A DNA stretch of 64,000 nt. It comes from Phycobacter sedimenti. Lineage in GTDB: Bacteria; Pseudomonadota; Alphaproteobacteria; Rhodobacterales; Rhodobacteraceae. Below the pieces are notes generated by a model. That model saw only the letters and a list, made by a program, of their open reading frames with translations. It did no database searches and had not been told where the DNA came from. Position 1 is the stretch's first letter; every line of letters starts with the position of its first letter. This document shows, one piece after another, positions 52,778 to 63,187 of the stretch. The stretch spans positions 372,001-436,000 of the forward strand of contig NZ_JBBVGR010000002.1 of the NCBI RefSeq assembly GCF_038148855.1. The letters run 5' to 3'. The position numbers and the translations under genes were made by a program.

Positions 52778-53122
52778 ATGATTGGAATTGTACTTTGGAG
52801 TGACGTCAGGGCCGGGAAAGCGATCATCTGGTGTGAGGATCAGGGTGATCTCGCCTACTACTGTGGGGCGAATGACACGCTCCGGACCACTGTTGCCAAG
52901 GGGGACTGGGTGCAGTTCGATTTGGCAGAAGAGGGCAACCTGAGGTTGGCCGGGAATGCCCGAGTCCTGGATGGAAAAGCCTACCCTGAGCTATCGGAGA
53001 TGCTGATTGACGCGGGCTCCTCGGCAGAGAGTGCGAAACCTGCAATGCGATCAGCCAGCGTCGGCAATGTGATCCCCTTTCCGCATCGGTCGAGCCGCCG
53101 CAGGACCGTGTGCTACGGCTGA
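52778..53122 (+). CDS. Small cold-shock-like (OB-fold) protein, divergent
   Basis: This 114-residue protein has no family I can name with confidence. Its first 65 residues follow the cold-shock domain frame: GIVLWSDVRAGKAIIW, a central GDLAYY strand, then VAKGDWVQFDLAEEGNLRLAGNARVL. The nucleic-acid-binding RNP1 (KGFGFI) and RNP2 (VFVH) motifs are replaced by AGKAIIW and LAYYC, so RNA binding may be lost or changed. The last 45 residues are low-complexity and end RRRTVCYG. It is probably controlled by the divergent XRE-type gene. Confidence 0.65.
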   Translation: MIGIVLWSDVRAGKAIIWCEDQGDLAYYCGANDTLRTTVAKGDWVQFDLAEEGNLRLAGNARVLDGKAYPELSEMLIDAGSSAESAKPAMRSASVGNVIPFPHRSSRRRTVCYG

Positions 53123-53231
53123 CATCAGAGTGAGGAAAGCGCCCTCCGTACCATCCGGTTTCGGGCCGCTCCAGCATTCAGCCGCAAGCGGTGTACAGAG
53201 GGAATTTCGCAAAGATCATAAGTGAAAAGGA

Positions 53232-53258
53232 AAGGCCGACCTGTTGAGGGTCGGCCTT
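53232..53258 (-). terminator. Intrinsic terminator of the ilvBH operon
   Basis: AAGGCCGACC and GGTCGGCCTT form a perfect ten-base-pair stem with a seven-base loop; on the minus strand TCCTTTTC follows. It lies 108 bases beyond the ilvH stop. Confidence 0.8.
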
Positions 53259-53366
53259 GTCGCAAGATCAGTCTTCGACTTCGGGAATGCATGAAGGGTC
53301 AGGCCTGTACCACGATACAGACACGGGTTTCAGGCGGCCCCTTCTCCGAAAGAGTGAGGCCGCAGA

Positions 53367-53927
53367 TCAAGTCCCGCGCAGCAGGGCCGCAACGCCGGTC
53401 CGTGCAATCTCCATCAGGCCCAGCGGGCGCATCAGGTCGGCAAAGGCGTCGATCTTTTCTGGCGCACCGGTGATTTCGAACACAAAGCTTTCAAGGGTGC
53501 TGTCGACCACATTGGCGCGAAAGATATCCGCAAGGCGCAGCGCTTCGACCCGTTTGTCGCCGTCGCTTACCACCTTGAGGATCGCCAGCTCCCGCTCGAC
53601 CGACGGGCCTTCGACAGTGAGGTCATGCACCTCGCGCACGGAAATGATACGGCCCAGCTGCGCTTTGATCTGCTCGATCACCTGCGGCGTACCCGTGGTC
53701 ACAACCGTGATGCGGCTGAGATGGCCGGTGTGATCCACCTCGGCCACGGTGAGGCTTTCGATGTTATAGCCACGACCCGAGAACAGGCCGATGACGCGGG
53801 CCAGAACGCCCGGTTCGTTTTCGACCAGAAGCGCCAGCGTGTGACGCTCCTGCACGTCGGAAAACGTGGGACGCAGGTTGTAGGCCGAATGTTTCGTGGC
53901 GCCTTTTTTGATGTGTAGGGCAGACAT
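53367..53927 (-). CDS. ilvH: Acetolactate synthase small (regulatory) subunit
   Basis: This 186-residue protein has an N-terminal ACT domain (about 28-100, LALLVENEPGVLARVIGLFSG) that binds valine, and a C-terminal subunit-activation domain (about 105-180). It stimulates IlvB and gives feedback inhibition by branched-chain amino acids. The first 25 residues are an extension usual in alphaproteobacteria. It lies 79 bases downstream of ilvB in one operon. Confidence 0.96.
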   Translation of the reverse strand: MSALHIKKGATKHSAYNLRPTFSDVQERHTLALLVENEPGVLARVIGLFSGRGYNIESLTVAEVDHTGHLSRITVVTTGTPQVIEQIKAQLGRIISVREVHDLTVEGPSVERELAILKVVSDGDKRVEALRLADIFRANVVDSTLESFVFEITGAPEKIDAFADLMRPLGLMEIARTGVAALLRGT

Positions 53928-54006
53928 GTGTGTGTCCTTTTTGGTTCCTATCGGGTCTCAGCGCAGGGCTGGATCCGTCAATTCCGTGGAAAGCGGGCGG
54001 TGCGGA

Positions 54007-55758
<1,752 letters not shown>

Positions 55759-55797
55759 CTGCTTTTGCTCCAGTTGGCGGCAACGTCCATTCCGCAT

Positions 55798-55828
55798 AAA
55801 AAAAGCCCCCGATTTTCTGGTCGGAGGC
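55798..55828 (-). terminator. Attenuator terminator of the ilvBH leader
   Basis: On the minus strand GCCTCCGA pairs with TCGGGGGC (one T-G pair) around an eight-base loop, directly followed by seven T. It lies between the leader peptide and ilvB, 40 bases before the ilvB start. Upstream, GCGCATGGG inside the leader peptide can pair with CCCATGCGC just before and overlapping the stem, the expected antiterminator. Confidence 0.85.
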
Positions 55829-55853
55829 GCATGGGTCAGATTATGGTCTACCG

Positions 55854-55901
55854 TTACCGGCCCATGCGCATGGTTCCTACAATGACGACTAGGGAAGTCA
55901 T
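55854..55901 (-). CDS. ilvL: ilvBH leader peptide
   Basis: This 15-residue frame encodes MTSLVVIVGTMRMGR. It holds five consecutive branched-chain codons (Leu-Val-Val-Ile-Val) and has AGGAG 11 bases before its ATG. The stop lies just ahead of the terminator hairpin. This is the classical design of branched-chain amino acid attenuators, in which stalling at scarce charged tRNA lets the antiterminator form. It should silence ilvBH when all three amino acids are abundant. Confidence 0.85.
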   Translation of the reverse strand: MTSLVVIVGTMRMGR

Positions 55902-55936
55902 TTGCCGTGAGGCTCCTCTTTTGCGTTGCAGCGCAG

Positions 55937-55963
55937 ATTATGTGCGGCGCGCAGGGGCGTCAA
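55937..55963 (-). promoter_or_regulatory. Predicted sigma-70 promoter of ilvBH
   Basis: On the minus strand TTGACG (-35) is followed after 15 bases by CATAAT (-10, five of six consensus bases). Transcription would start near 55930, leaving a short 5' end before the leader-peptide ribosome site. The spacing is shorter than ideal. Confidence 0.5.
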
Positions 55964-56139
55964 CAGGCAAACCTGTGGAAAATGCCCGTCCGGGGACATT
56001 TTCTTGCGCCATGTGGGCGCATTGCGACATTTCCGAAAAATAGCATAGCTCTTTTCAGGGCGAGGCTGCGTATAGATACCCGCCGTTTGCTGCACCGCGA
56101 CAAGGGATTCTTCAGGGCTTCTTCGGGGCAGTCCTAGGG

Positions 56140-56853
56140 TTACAGACCAACACCGGTGCCCTGCAACACGCCGTGTTCCAAAGCATAGCGCGTAAGGCCG
56201 GCCGTGCTTGAAATGCCAAGCTTGCGCTTGATGTTCTTGCGGTGCGTTTCAACCGTCCGCACGGAGATGTCCAGCGTCAGGGCCACTTCCTTGTTGGATT
56301 TGCCCTGGGCCAACTCCAGCAGGATCGTCTGCTCCCGGCCGGTGAGCGCTTCACGGGCGCCGCTGTCCTTGGGTTTGAGAGAGCCTTCGGCGCCGGTACA
56401 CAGGTATGTCTCACCGCGCATGACGGCGTCGATGGCGTCCCTGATCGCCTCGGTCGGCACGTCCTTCAGGATATAGCCCATCGCCCCATGACTGAGCGCG
56501 GTAGAAATATACTCGGGGCTGTCATGCATCGACAGGATCAGGATGCGGGTTTTCGGGCAGCGCTCCAGAATGATCTCGGTCGCGCTCAGGCCGCCAAGAC
56601 GTGGCATGTTGAGATCCATCAGGATCACGTCCGGCGCCAGTTCTCCAGCGCGGGCGACCGCCTCTTCCCCGTCAGTCAAGGATCCGACGACATCAATGTC
56701 ATCATAGCTTTCAAGGATCGACTGAATGCCTTCGGCCACCATCGGGTGGTCGTCAACGATCAGCACCTTCACCGGTGTGTCTTGTGTGTCTTGCAACAGA
56801 TCGCCATCCCCAACAGCCTGTTTGTCACCAAACACAACCCGCCAGGGTTGCAT
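56140..56853 (-). CDS. NarL/LuxR family response regulator
   Basis: This 237-residue protein has a receiver domain (about 28-145) with the phosphate acceptor Asp80 in ILMDLNMP and a C-terminal LuxR-type helix-turn-helix (about 168-230; NKEVALTLDISVRTVETHRKNIKRKLG). The first 25 residues precede the receiver and are unconserved; a start at the GTG of VKVLIVDDH is possible. It starts two bases after the stop of the histidine kinase gene, forming one operon with it. The pair is divergent from the TRAP transporter genes and probably controls them. Confidence 0.92.
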   Translation of the reverse strand: MQPWRVVFGDKQAVGDGDLLQDTQDTPVKVLIVDDHPMVAEGIQSILESYDDIDVVGSLTDGEEAVARAGELAPDVILMDLNMPRLGGLSATEIILERCPKTRILILSMHDSPEYISTALSHGAMGYILKDVPTEAIRDAIDAVMRGETYLCTGAEGSLKPKDSGAREALTGREQTILLELAQGKSNKEVALTLDISVRTVETHRKNIKRKLGISSTAGLTRYALEHGVLQGTGVGL

Positions 56854-56855
56854 CC

Positions 56856-58295
56856 TTACGAGACCCGCTGCGGCGCTGCCTCGTTGCCCGGCGGCAGAAG
56901 GTGGCTCAAGGGAAGTGTTGCCTCGATGACCGTGCCGCTCTGGGTTCCCCCTGATGACAGAATCCGCAAGGTTCCGTCAAGCTGATCGATCCGTTCCTGC
57001 ATGTTGCGCAGGCCGATCCCGGTGCCTGTGGCGGTTCCTTTTGCGGGCAGTCCGCGACCGTTGTCGCTGATACGCATCGTGGCTCCGCGCGCATGTCCGC
57101 GCAGATCGATGCTGACGCGCGTCGCCTCGGCGTGGCGTTCGATATTGGTCAGGGCTTCCTGTGCGATCCGGTAAAGGGCGATCTTCGCATCCTGATCAAG
57201 CCGGTTGCGGAAGACCACGGTCGAGAATTCCGTCTCGATCCCGGTCCTGGCCGCAAAATCATCCGTCAGCGCCTTCAGCGCCGGACCAAGGCCGAGATCA
57301 TCAAGCACGCCGGGACGCAGATCACGGCTGATGCGGCGCACCTCTGCAATCGCGGTGCCCAGGTGGTCTATCCCCTTGTCCAAAGGCTCGGAGGCGCTGT
57401 CATGATCGCCGCGCATCAGGCGCCGGCGGGCATTGTCCAGCGCATAGCGTACCCCCACCAGAATCTGGCTGATGCCGTCATGCAGTTCCCGCGCCACGCG
57501 GCCGCGCTCTTCTTCCTGGGCGTCGAACACGCGCTGGGTCAATTCCTTGAGCTTTGCATCCGCCAGACGCCGCTCGCGGATGTTGAGCCCCATGCCTGAG
57601 GCAAAGACCAGAAGCAGCGCCACCAGGGTTATGCCGCCGATATAGAGGAATGTGCGCTGAACCCGGCTTTCGACCTCGGCGCGGGCGGCAGCGACAGAAG
57701 CCAAAACGTCATCGATGAAAACCCCCGTGCCGATTGCCCATTGCCAGTCCTGCAGGCCGACCACATAGGTGATCATCTGCGCCTCTTCCCCGGTCGATGG
57801 TTTTTCCCAAATGAAACTGTGCCAGCCTGCCCCCCGGCGCGCCTGATCGATGAAGGTATCCACCACCGGCGTGCCCTGGCTGTCGGTCAGGCCGCGCCAG
57901 TTCTGGTTGATGAATTCGGTCTGACGCGGGCTGACCAGATTGTTGCCGTCATAGTCATAGACAAAAAAGAACCCGTCCTGACCGTAGATCATCGCGCTCA
58001 GGATCTGACTGACCTGTTCCTTCGCCGCTGCATCATCGGGCGCGGCAAGGCCATAGATATGGGAAAACCCGTTGCGCGCCTGGGTGACATAGTTGCGCAG
58101 CTCTGCCTTCTTTGCTTCGATCAACTGCTGCTCCAGCGCGCGGATCTCGCGATCGGCAAGGGCACGGGACTGATAGGCCACCAGCAATGCGATTGCGGCT
58201 ACGGCGACCAACAGGGGAATCGCGGCCAGAAGCGACAGCTTTTGCGCATAGTTCGGGCGAAAGAGGCTTTGAAACAAGCTGTTAAAGAGGCGCAT
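56856..58295 (-). CDS. Cache-domain sensor histidine kinase (HisKA_3)
   Basis: This 479-residue membrane sensor has a first helix (19-41), a periplasmic single-Cache domain (about 50-205, with DGFFFVYDYDGNNL and GLQDWQWAIGTGVFI), a second helix (215-237), a HisKA_3 dimerisation domain with His272 in ARELHDGISQIL, and a C-terminal ATPase domain (SDNGRGLPAKG, TGTGIGLRNMQER). Single-Cache sensors of this type often detect small organic acids. The gene order kinase, regulator, and divergent dctP suggests that it senses the substrate of the neighbouring TRAP transporter. Confidence 0.93.
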   Translation of the reverse strand: MRLFNSLFQSLFRPNYAQKLSLLAAIPLLVAVAAIALLVAYQSRALADREIRALEQQLIEAKKAELRNYVTQARNGFSHIYGLAAPDDAAAKEQVSQILSAMIYGQDGFFFVYDYDGNNLVSPRQTEFINQNWRGLTDSQGTPVVDTFIDQARRGAGWHSFIWEKPSTGEEAQMITYVVGLQDWQWAIGTGVFIDDVLASVAAARAEVESRVQRTFLYIGGITLVALLLVFASGMGLNIRERRLADAKLKELTQRVFDAQEEERGRVARELHDGISQILVGVRYALDNARRRLMRGDHDSASEPLDKGIDHLGTAIAEVRRISRDLRPGVLDDLGLGPALKALTDDFAARTGIETEFSTVVFRNRLDQDAKIALYRIAQEALTNIERHAEATRVSIDLRGHARGATMRISDNGRGLPAKGTATGTGIGLRNMQERIDQLDGTLRILSSGGTQSGTVIEATLPLSHLLPPGNEAAPQRVS

Positions 58296-58573
58296 TGGGC
58301 GCTCCGCAGTTTTTGGTCACGGGGGCGAATCGTCGTGCAAAGAAAACGTAAAAGCAAGAGGCCCTCGGGGCCGGATTTCAACCTGACTGCGTAACAAAAG
58401 ACGCCTCAGCCCAAAATCCGTGCAACTTTCCGACGGTTTTTGGTCAAAAAAACTGTGATCTACGCAGTAGTAGGTATTCACAACCTCTGTGCCGTGGATA
58501 GTGTAACGCCACTCGAACCGATCCGCCTTCGGCTTGGCCGTTGGCAATCCATATAATTTGGGAGGAAAAAATC

Positions 58574-59656
<1,083 letters not shown>

Positions 59657-59677
59657 ACCGTTTTCATACCATCCATC

Positions 59678-59711
59678 GGATCCTCCGTCATCGCGCGGGG
59701 GATCCCTTTTC
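59678..59711 (+). terminator. Intercistronic terminator between dctP and dctQ
   Basis: GGATCCTCCG pairs with CGGGGGATCC (one T-G pair) around an eight-base loop, and CTTTTCC follows. Such a hairpin lets the binding protein be made in excess over the permease. Confidence 0.65.
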
Positions 59712-59795
59712 CATTGTGGCCGGTCAAGAACTGCACTGTCGCCCGCGGCATTCTCGCGTTCTTAAGCCGGCTCAATCCATGATCCCGGGGGAACA

Positions 59796-60743
59796 ATGCA
59801 GGACGACACTGGCATTTCCTTTTTCGGCGCCCTAGGGGGTGGTCTGGTCTGGCTAGCCCAGAACATCGCCGGCGCCTTCTACAATCTCGGCTATGCACTT
59901 TCCAATCCCAGCCAGTGGCTGGCCTGGACCGGTGGGCTGGAGACCGTCGAAGACAAACAGTCGCTGATGCGCTTTGTCTACTACGGTGGCTCCGCCGAGT
60001 TTTTCTTCGTTGTCTTTACCGCCTTCCTTGTTCTGACCGGGGTTGGCCTTTATCGCCGCCAGGTCATGTGGGGCGTCGTGCGCGGGCTTGAAGGCTTTGC
60101 CAATGCAACGGGGCGTCTGTTTGCCTGGGCGGGTCTGCTCATGGTGATCCAGCAGATCATCATCGTCTTCATGCAGCGGGTCTTTGCCCGGCCGGACATG
60201 AGCTTTGGCCTCGGGATCGACCTGCAGATGGACATCTCGTGGTTCGCCGAAGAGCTGAAGCTTTATAACGCTCTCGTGGTCTGCATGTGCGTAGCCTACA
60301 CATTCGTGCAGGGCGGGCATGTCCGTGTGGATCTCGTCTATTCCGGGATAAGTTTCCGTGCCAAGAAGGTCGTTGACATGGTCGGCTCGCTGATCTTCAT
60401 GATGCCCGTTGCCGTGCTGACCTGGATGTATGGCTGGTTCTTCCTGTGGCGCCACCTGATCGTTCCAAAACCGTCGGCTTCGGACGCGCTCGACCGGCTG
60501 GTCATGAAGGCCCGCGCCCTGCGCTGGAATGTGGAAACCATCGGCTTCAGCCCCAACGGTTTCAACGGGTACTTCTTGTTCAAGATCCTGCTGGTCGCCT
60601 TTGCCGGCATCGTCTTTCTCCACGCCATCGCCTTCTTCTACCGCTCGCTTCTGGAGTTCATCGAAGGCCAGGGAAGTGAAAACAAATACCTCGACAAGGA
60701 TAGCCTTGGAGAGGGTGAAGAAGCCTATGAAGGCGCGCATTAA
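59796..60743 (+). CDS. dctQ: TRAP transporter small permease (DctQ family)
   Basis: This 315-residue membrane protein is longer than the usual 160-200 residue DctQ subunits. Hydrophobic helices lie near 10-30, 60-85, 100-125, 150-170, 190-215 and 255-280; the central four form the DctQ core. The extra helices at both ends characterise the larger DctQ subclass found with TakP-like systems. It stabilises and couples the large permease. It ends 17 bases before dctM. Confidence 0.88.
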   Translation: MQDDTGISFFGALGGGLVWLAQNIAGAFYNLGYALSNPSQWLAWTGGLETVEDKQSLMRFVYYGGSAEFFFVVFTAFLVLTGVGLYRRQVMWGVVRGLEGFANATGRLFAWAGLLMVIQQIIIVFMQRVFARPDMSFGLGIDLQMDISWFAEELKLYNALVVCMCVAYTFVQGGHVRVDLVYSGISFRAKKVVDMVGSLIFMMPVAVLTWMYGWFFLWRHLIVPKPSASDALDRLVMKARALRWNVETIGFSPNGFNGYFLFKILLVAFAGIVFLHAIAFFYRSLLEFIEGQGSENKYLDKDSLGEGEEAYEGAH

Positions 60744-60760
60744 CCTAAGGGACAGCTGAC

Positions 60761-63115
60761 ATGCTATTCGGTCTTGATGGCGTCGAAATCGGCCTGATCA
60801 TCGTATTCTTCTGCCTTTTCGGAGGCATTCTGTCCGGCTTCCCGGTGGCGTTTGCCATCGGCGGTGCGGGTGTGATCTCTTTCGGGATCATCGCCGCGCT
60901 CGACAGTGCCGGCCTTCTCATCCACCAGGCGATCGATACCTCCTCGCAGGTCTATCGTGACCTGGTCAACTCGGGCGTCAAACCCGATTCAATCTCGGTC
61001 TTCCGATACCCGGATCTGCCGCGGATCGGAGAGCCGGTCTTCCCGCAAGGCTGGGAAACCGCGCTGGATCGAAACGTCTCCTTCATCGTGAACCGCATCA
61101 ACGAGCGGGTTCTGGCTGGCGCTTCGATCGAAACGCTGCTGGCGGTGCTGATGTTCGTTCTGATGGGCATTACGCTGGAGCGTTCGAAGATCGCCAACGA
61201 TCTTCTGACCACAATGGCGCGCGTCTTTGGCCCGCTGCCGGGCGGTCTGGCCGTCTCCATCGTTGTTGTGGGCGCCTTCCTGGCGGCCTCCACCGGGATC
61301 GTGGGCGCAACCGTGGTGACCATGGGTCTGCTGGCGCTGCCGACCATGCTGCGCAACAACTACAGCCCCGAACTTGCTACCGGTGTGATCGCGGCCTCGG
61401 GTACGTTGGGGCAGATCATTCCACCTTCGATCGTGATCGTTCTTCTCGGGACCCTGGCGGGGGATCTGTACTCCACCGCACAGGAAACCCGTGCGCAGGA
61501 GGCAGGCTGTACAGACGCGCTGACCTTCCTGGGGGAACCGGCGGTTGTTTCGGTCGGCACCCTGTTCCAGGCGGCTTTGCTGCCGGGGATCATGCTGGCC
61601 CTGCTTTATGCGCTTTATGCTTTCGGCTTTGCGCTTTTGAACCCGGAAAAGGCTCCGGCGGTTGAACTGGGAAGCGCCAGCGATGAGCCGATCACCCGCA
61701 ACGAGGCGCTGACCTGGTTCCTGGGCGCGCCTGCTGCAATCATCGGCGGTGCCATGCTGCTGAGCACTGTCGGCGTGATCGGATCGCAGAACATCAATGT
61801 CTCCAGCTTCTCGGATGCCGGTCAGACCGCATCGCTGCGCACGTCGGTTGGTCCCGAATGCCAGGCAGCAATGATCGAACTGCACGGCCAAGAGGCCTGG
61901 GATGCGGCCGTCGAAGAGCAGAAGGCCATCGATGCCGCTGGCGGTGTCGCTTCGGCAGAGCGCCTGACAGAAGATCAGATCGCGGAAGCCCGCGTACAGA
62001 AGATCGCCAATGCGGCGCCTCTGGGCACAGGGCTCAGCGTGATCATTGTTCTGCTTGGTCTGGTGCTGGCGGTTGGGCGCGGTGTGGCCCCGTCGCGGGA
62101 TGCCAAGCCGTTGATCGTAGGCGCCATTGGTCTGTTGCTGCTGGCGTTGGTCGATATCCTGATGATCGCGCCGACCACAACGCCGGGGGTCACTGTTCTG
62201 CTGATCCTTCTGCCAGTCGCAATCGCGCTCTATGGCTGCAAGGAAGCCGCGATCCGCTGTTCGCGCAATGATCTGATCCGGGTGGTCTTCCCGCCGCTGG
62301 TTCTCATCGTCGCCGTGCTGGGCTCGATCCTTGGCGGGATCACCAACCCGACGCCCGCAGCGGCGCTGGGGGCAGGTGGTGCCATCATGCTGGCAGCCTA
62401 CCGCCGCCTGCAGGACGAGGCGCGCTCGGGCAAGATCATCATCGGTTCGACCTTCGCGGTGATCATCTGCATCCTGATCGGTGTGAACTTCGATCTTCGG
62501 ATCAACCAGGACAACGTCTCCTTCGAAAGCTGGGTGGCCTTCTTCTTTGCCTATGGCGCATATCTCTACGCGCTGTTCGGCTTGCTGTTTGGCTGCTGGG
62601 TTCTGTTCAAGGGTGGGGTTCTTACGCCGATTGTGCGGGAAACCGCAAAAGTCACCTCGATGGTCTTCACCATCCTGATCGGCTCACAGCTGCTGAACCT
62701 GGTGGTGATCTCCTTTGGCGGGGAGCATTACATTCAGCAGTTCCTGAAGAGCTTTGACAACGAGATGACGGTCTTCCTGATCGTGATGCTGGTTCTGTTC
62801 TTCCTGGGCTTCGTTCTGGACTTCCTCGAGATCATCTACATCGTGATCCCGATTGTCGGGCCGGTGATCTATGGCGGCTCCTTCGATCCAAAGTGGGTGA
62901 CCATCATGGTTGCGGTGAACCTGCAGACCTCGTTCCTGACACCGCCCTTCGGCTTTGCGCTGTTCTACCTGCGCGGCGTTGCGCCCAAAGAGGTGACAAC
63001 GGGTCATATCTATCGCGGGGTTCTGCCCTTCGTGCTGATCCAGGTGGCCGGTCTTGCGATCCTCTGGCTGTTCCCGTCGATCGTGACCATCGTTCCGGCG
63101 CTGATGCCGAACTGA
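60761..63115 (+). CDS. dctM: TRAP transporter large permease (DctM family), extended form
   Basis: This 784-residue protein is nearly twice the usual DctM length of about 430. The DctM halves are recognisable: IETLLAVLMFVLMGITLERSK and LGQIIPPSIVIVLLG in the first, EIIYIVIPIVGPVIYG and NLQTSFLTPPFGFALFYLRG in the second. Two insertions account for the extra length: about 60 residues after the first helix pair (around 60-125) and a region of about 180 residues (300-480) with further hydrophobic helices. It carries out sodium-driven uptake with DctP and DctQ. AAGGGA precedes the ATG. A strong terminator follows. Confidence 0.9.
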   Translation: MLFGLDGVEIGLIIVFFCLFGGILSGFPVAFAIGGAGVISFGIIAALDSAGLLIHQAIDTSSQVYRDLVNSGVKPDSISVFRYPDLPRIGEPVFPQGWETALDRNVSFIVNRINERVLAGASIETLLAVLMFVLMGITLERSKIANDLLTTMARVFGPLPGGLAVSIVVVGAFLAASTGIVGATVVTMGLLALPTMLRNNYSPELATGVIAASGTLGQIIPPSIVIVLLGTLAGDLYSTAQETRAQEAGCTDALTFLGEPAVVSVGTLFQAALLPGIMLALLYALYAFGFALLNPEKAPAVELGSASDEPITRNEALTWFLGAPAAIIGGAMLLSTVGVIGSQNINVSSFSDAGQTASLRTSVGPECQAAMIELHGQEAWDAAVEEQKAIDAAGGVASAERLTEDQIAEARVQKIANAAPLGTGLSVIIVLLGLVLAVGRGVAPSRDAKPLIVGAIGLLLLALVDILMIAPTTTPGVTVLLILLPVAIALYGCKEAAIRCSRNDLIRVVFPPLVLIVAVLGSILGGITNPTPAAALGAGGAIMLAAYRRLQDEARSGKIIIGSTFAVIICILIGVNFDLRINQDNVSFESWVAFFFAYGAYLYALFGLLFGCWVLFKGGVLTPIVRETAKVTSMVFTILIGSQLLNLVVISFGGEHYIQQFLKSFDNEMTVFLIVMLVLFFLGFVLDFLEIIYIVIPIVGPVIYGGSFDPKWVTIMVAVNLQTSFLTPPFGFALFYLRGVAPKEVTTGHIYRGVLPFVLIQVAGLAILWLFPSIVTIVPALMPN

Positions 63116-63135
63116 TCGGAAGGTCAAGAAAACGA

Positions 63136-63162
63136 AAAGGGGCCCCATGCGGGCCCCTTTTT
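63136..63162 (+). terminator. Intrinsic terminator of the TRAP operon
   Basis: AAAGGGGCCC and GGGCCCCTTT form a ten-base-pair stem with a five-base loop and a T-tail, 20 bases after the dctM stop. It faces the convergent DUF2855 gene and may serve both. Confidence 0.9.
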
Positions 63163-63187
63163 GCGTGAACAGCTGCTTGAGGCGGAG

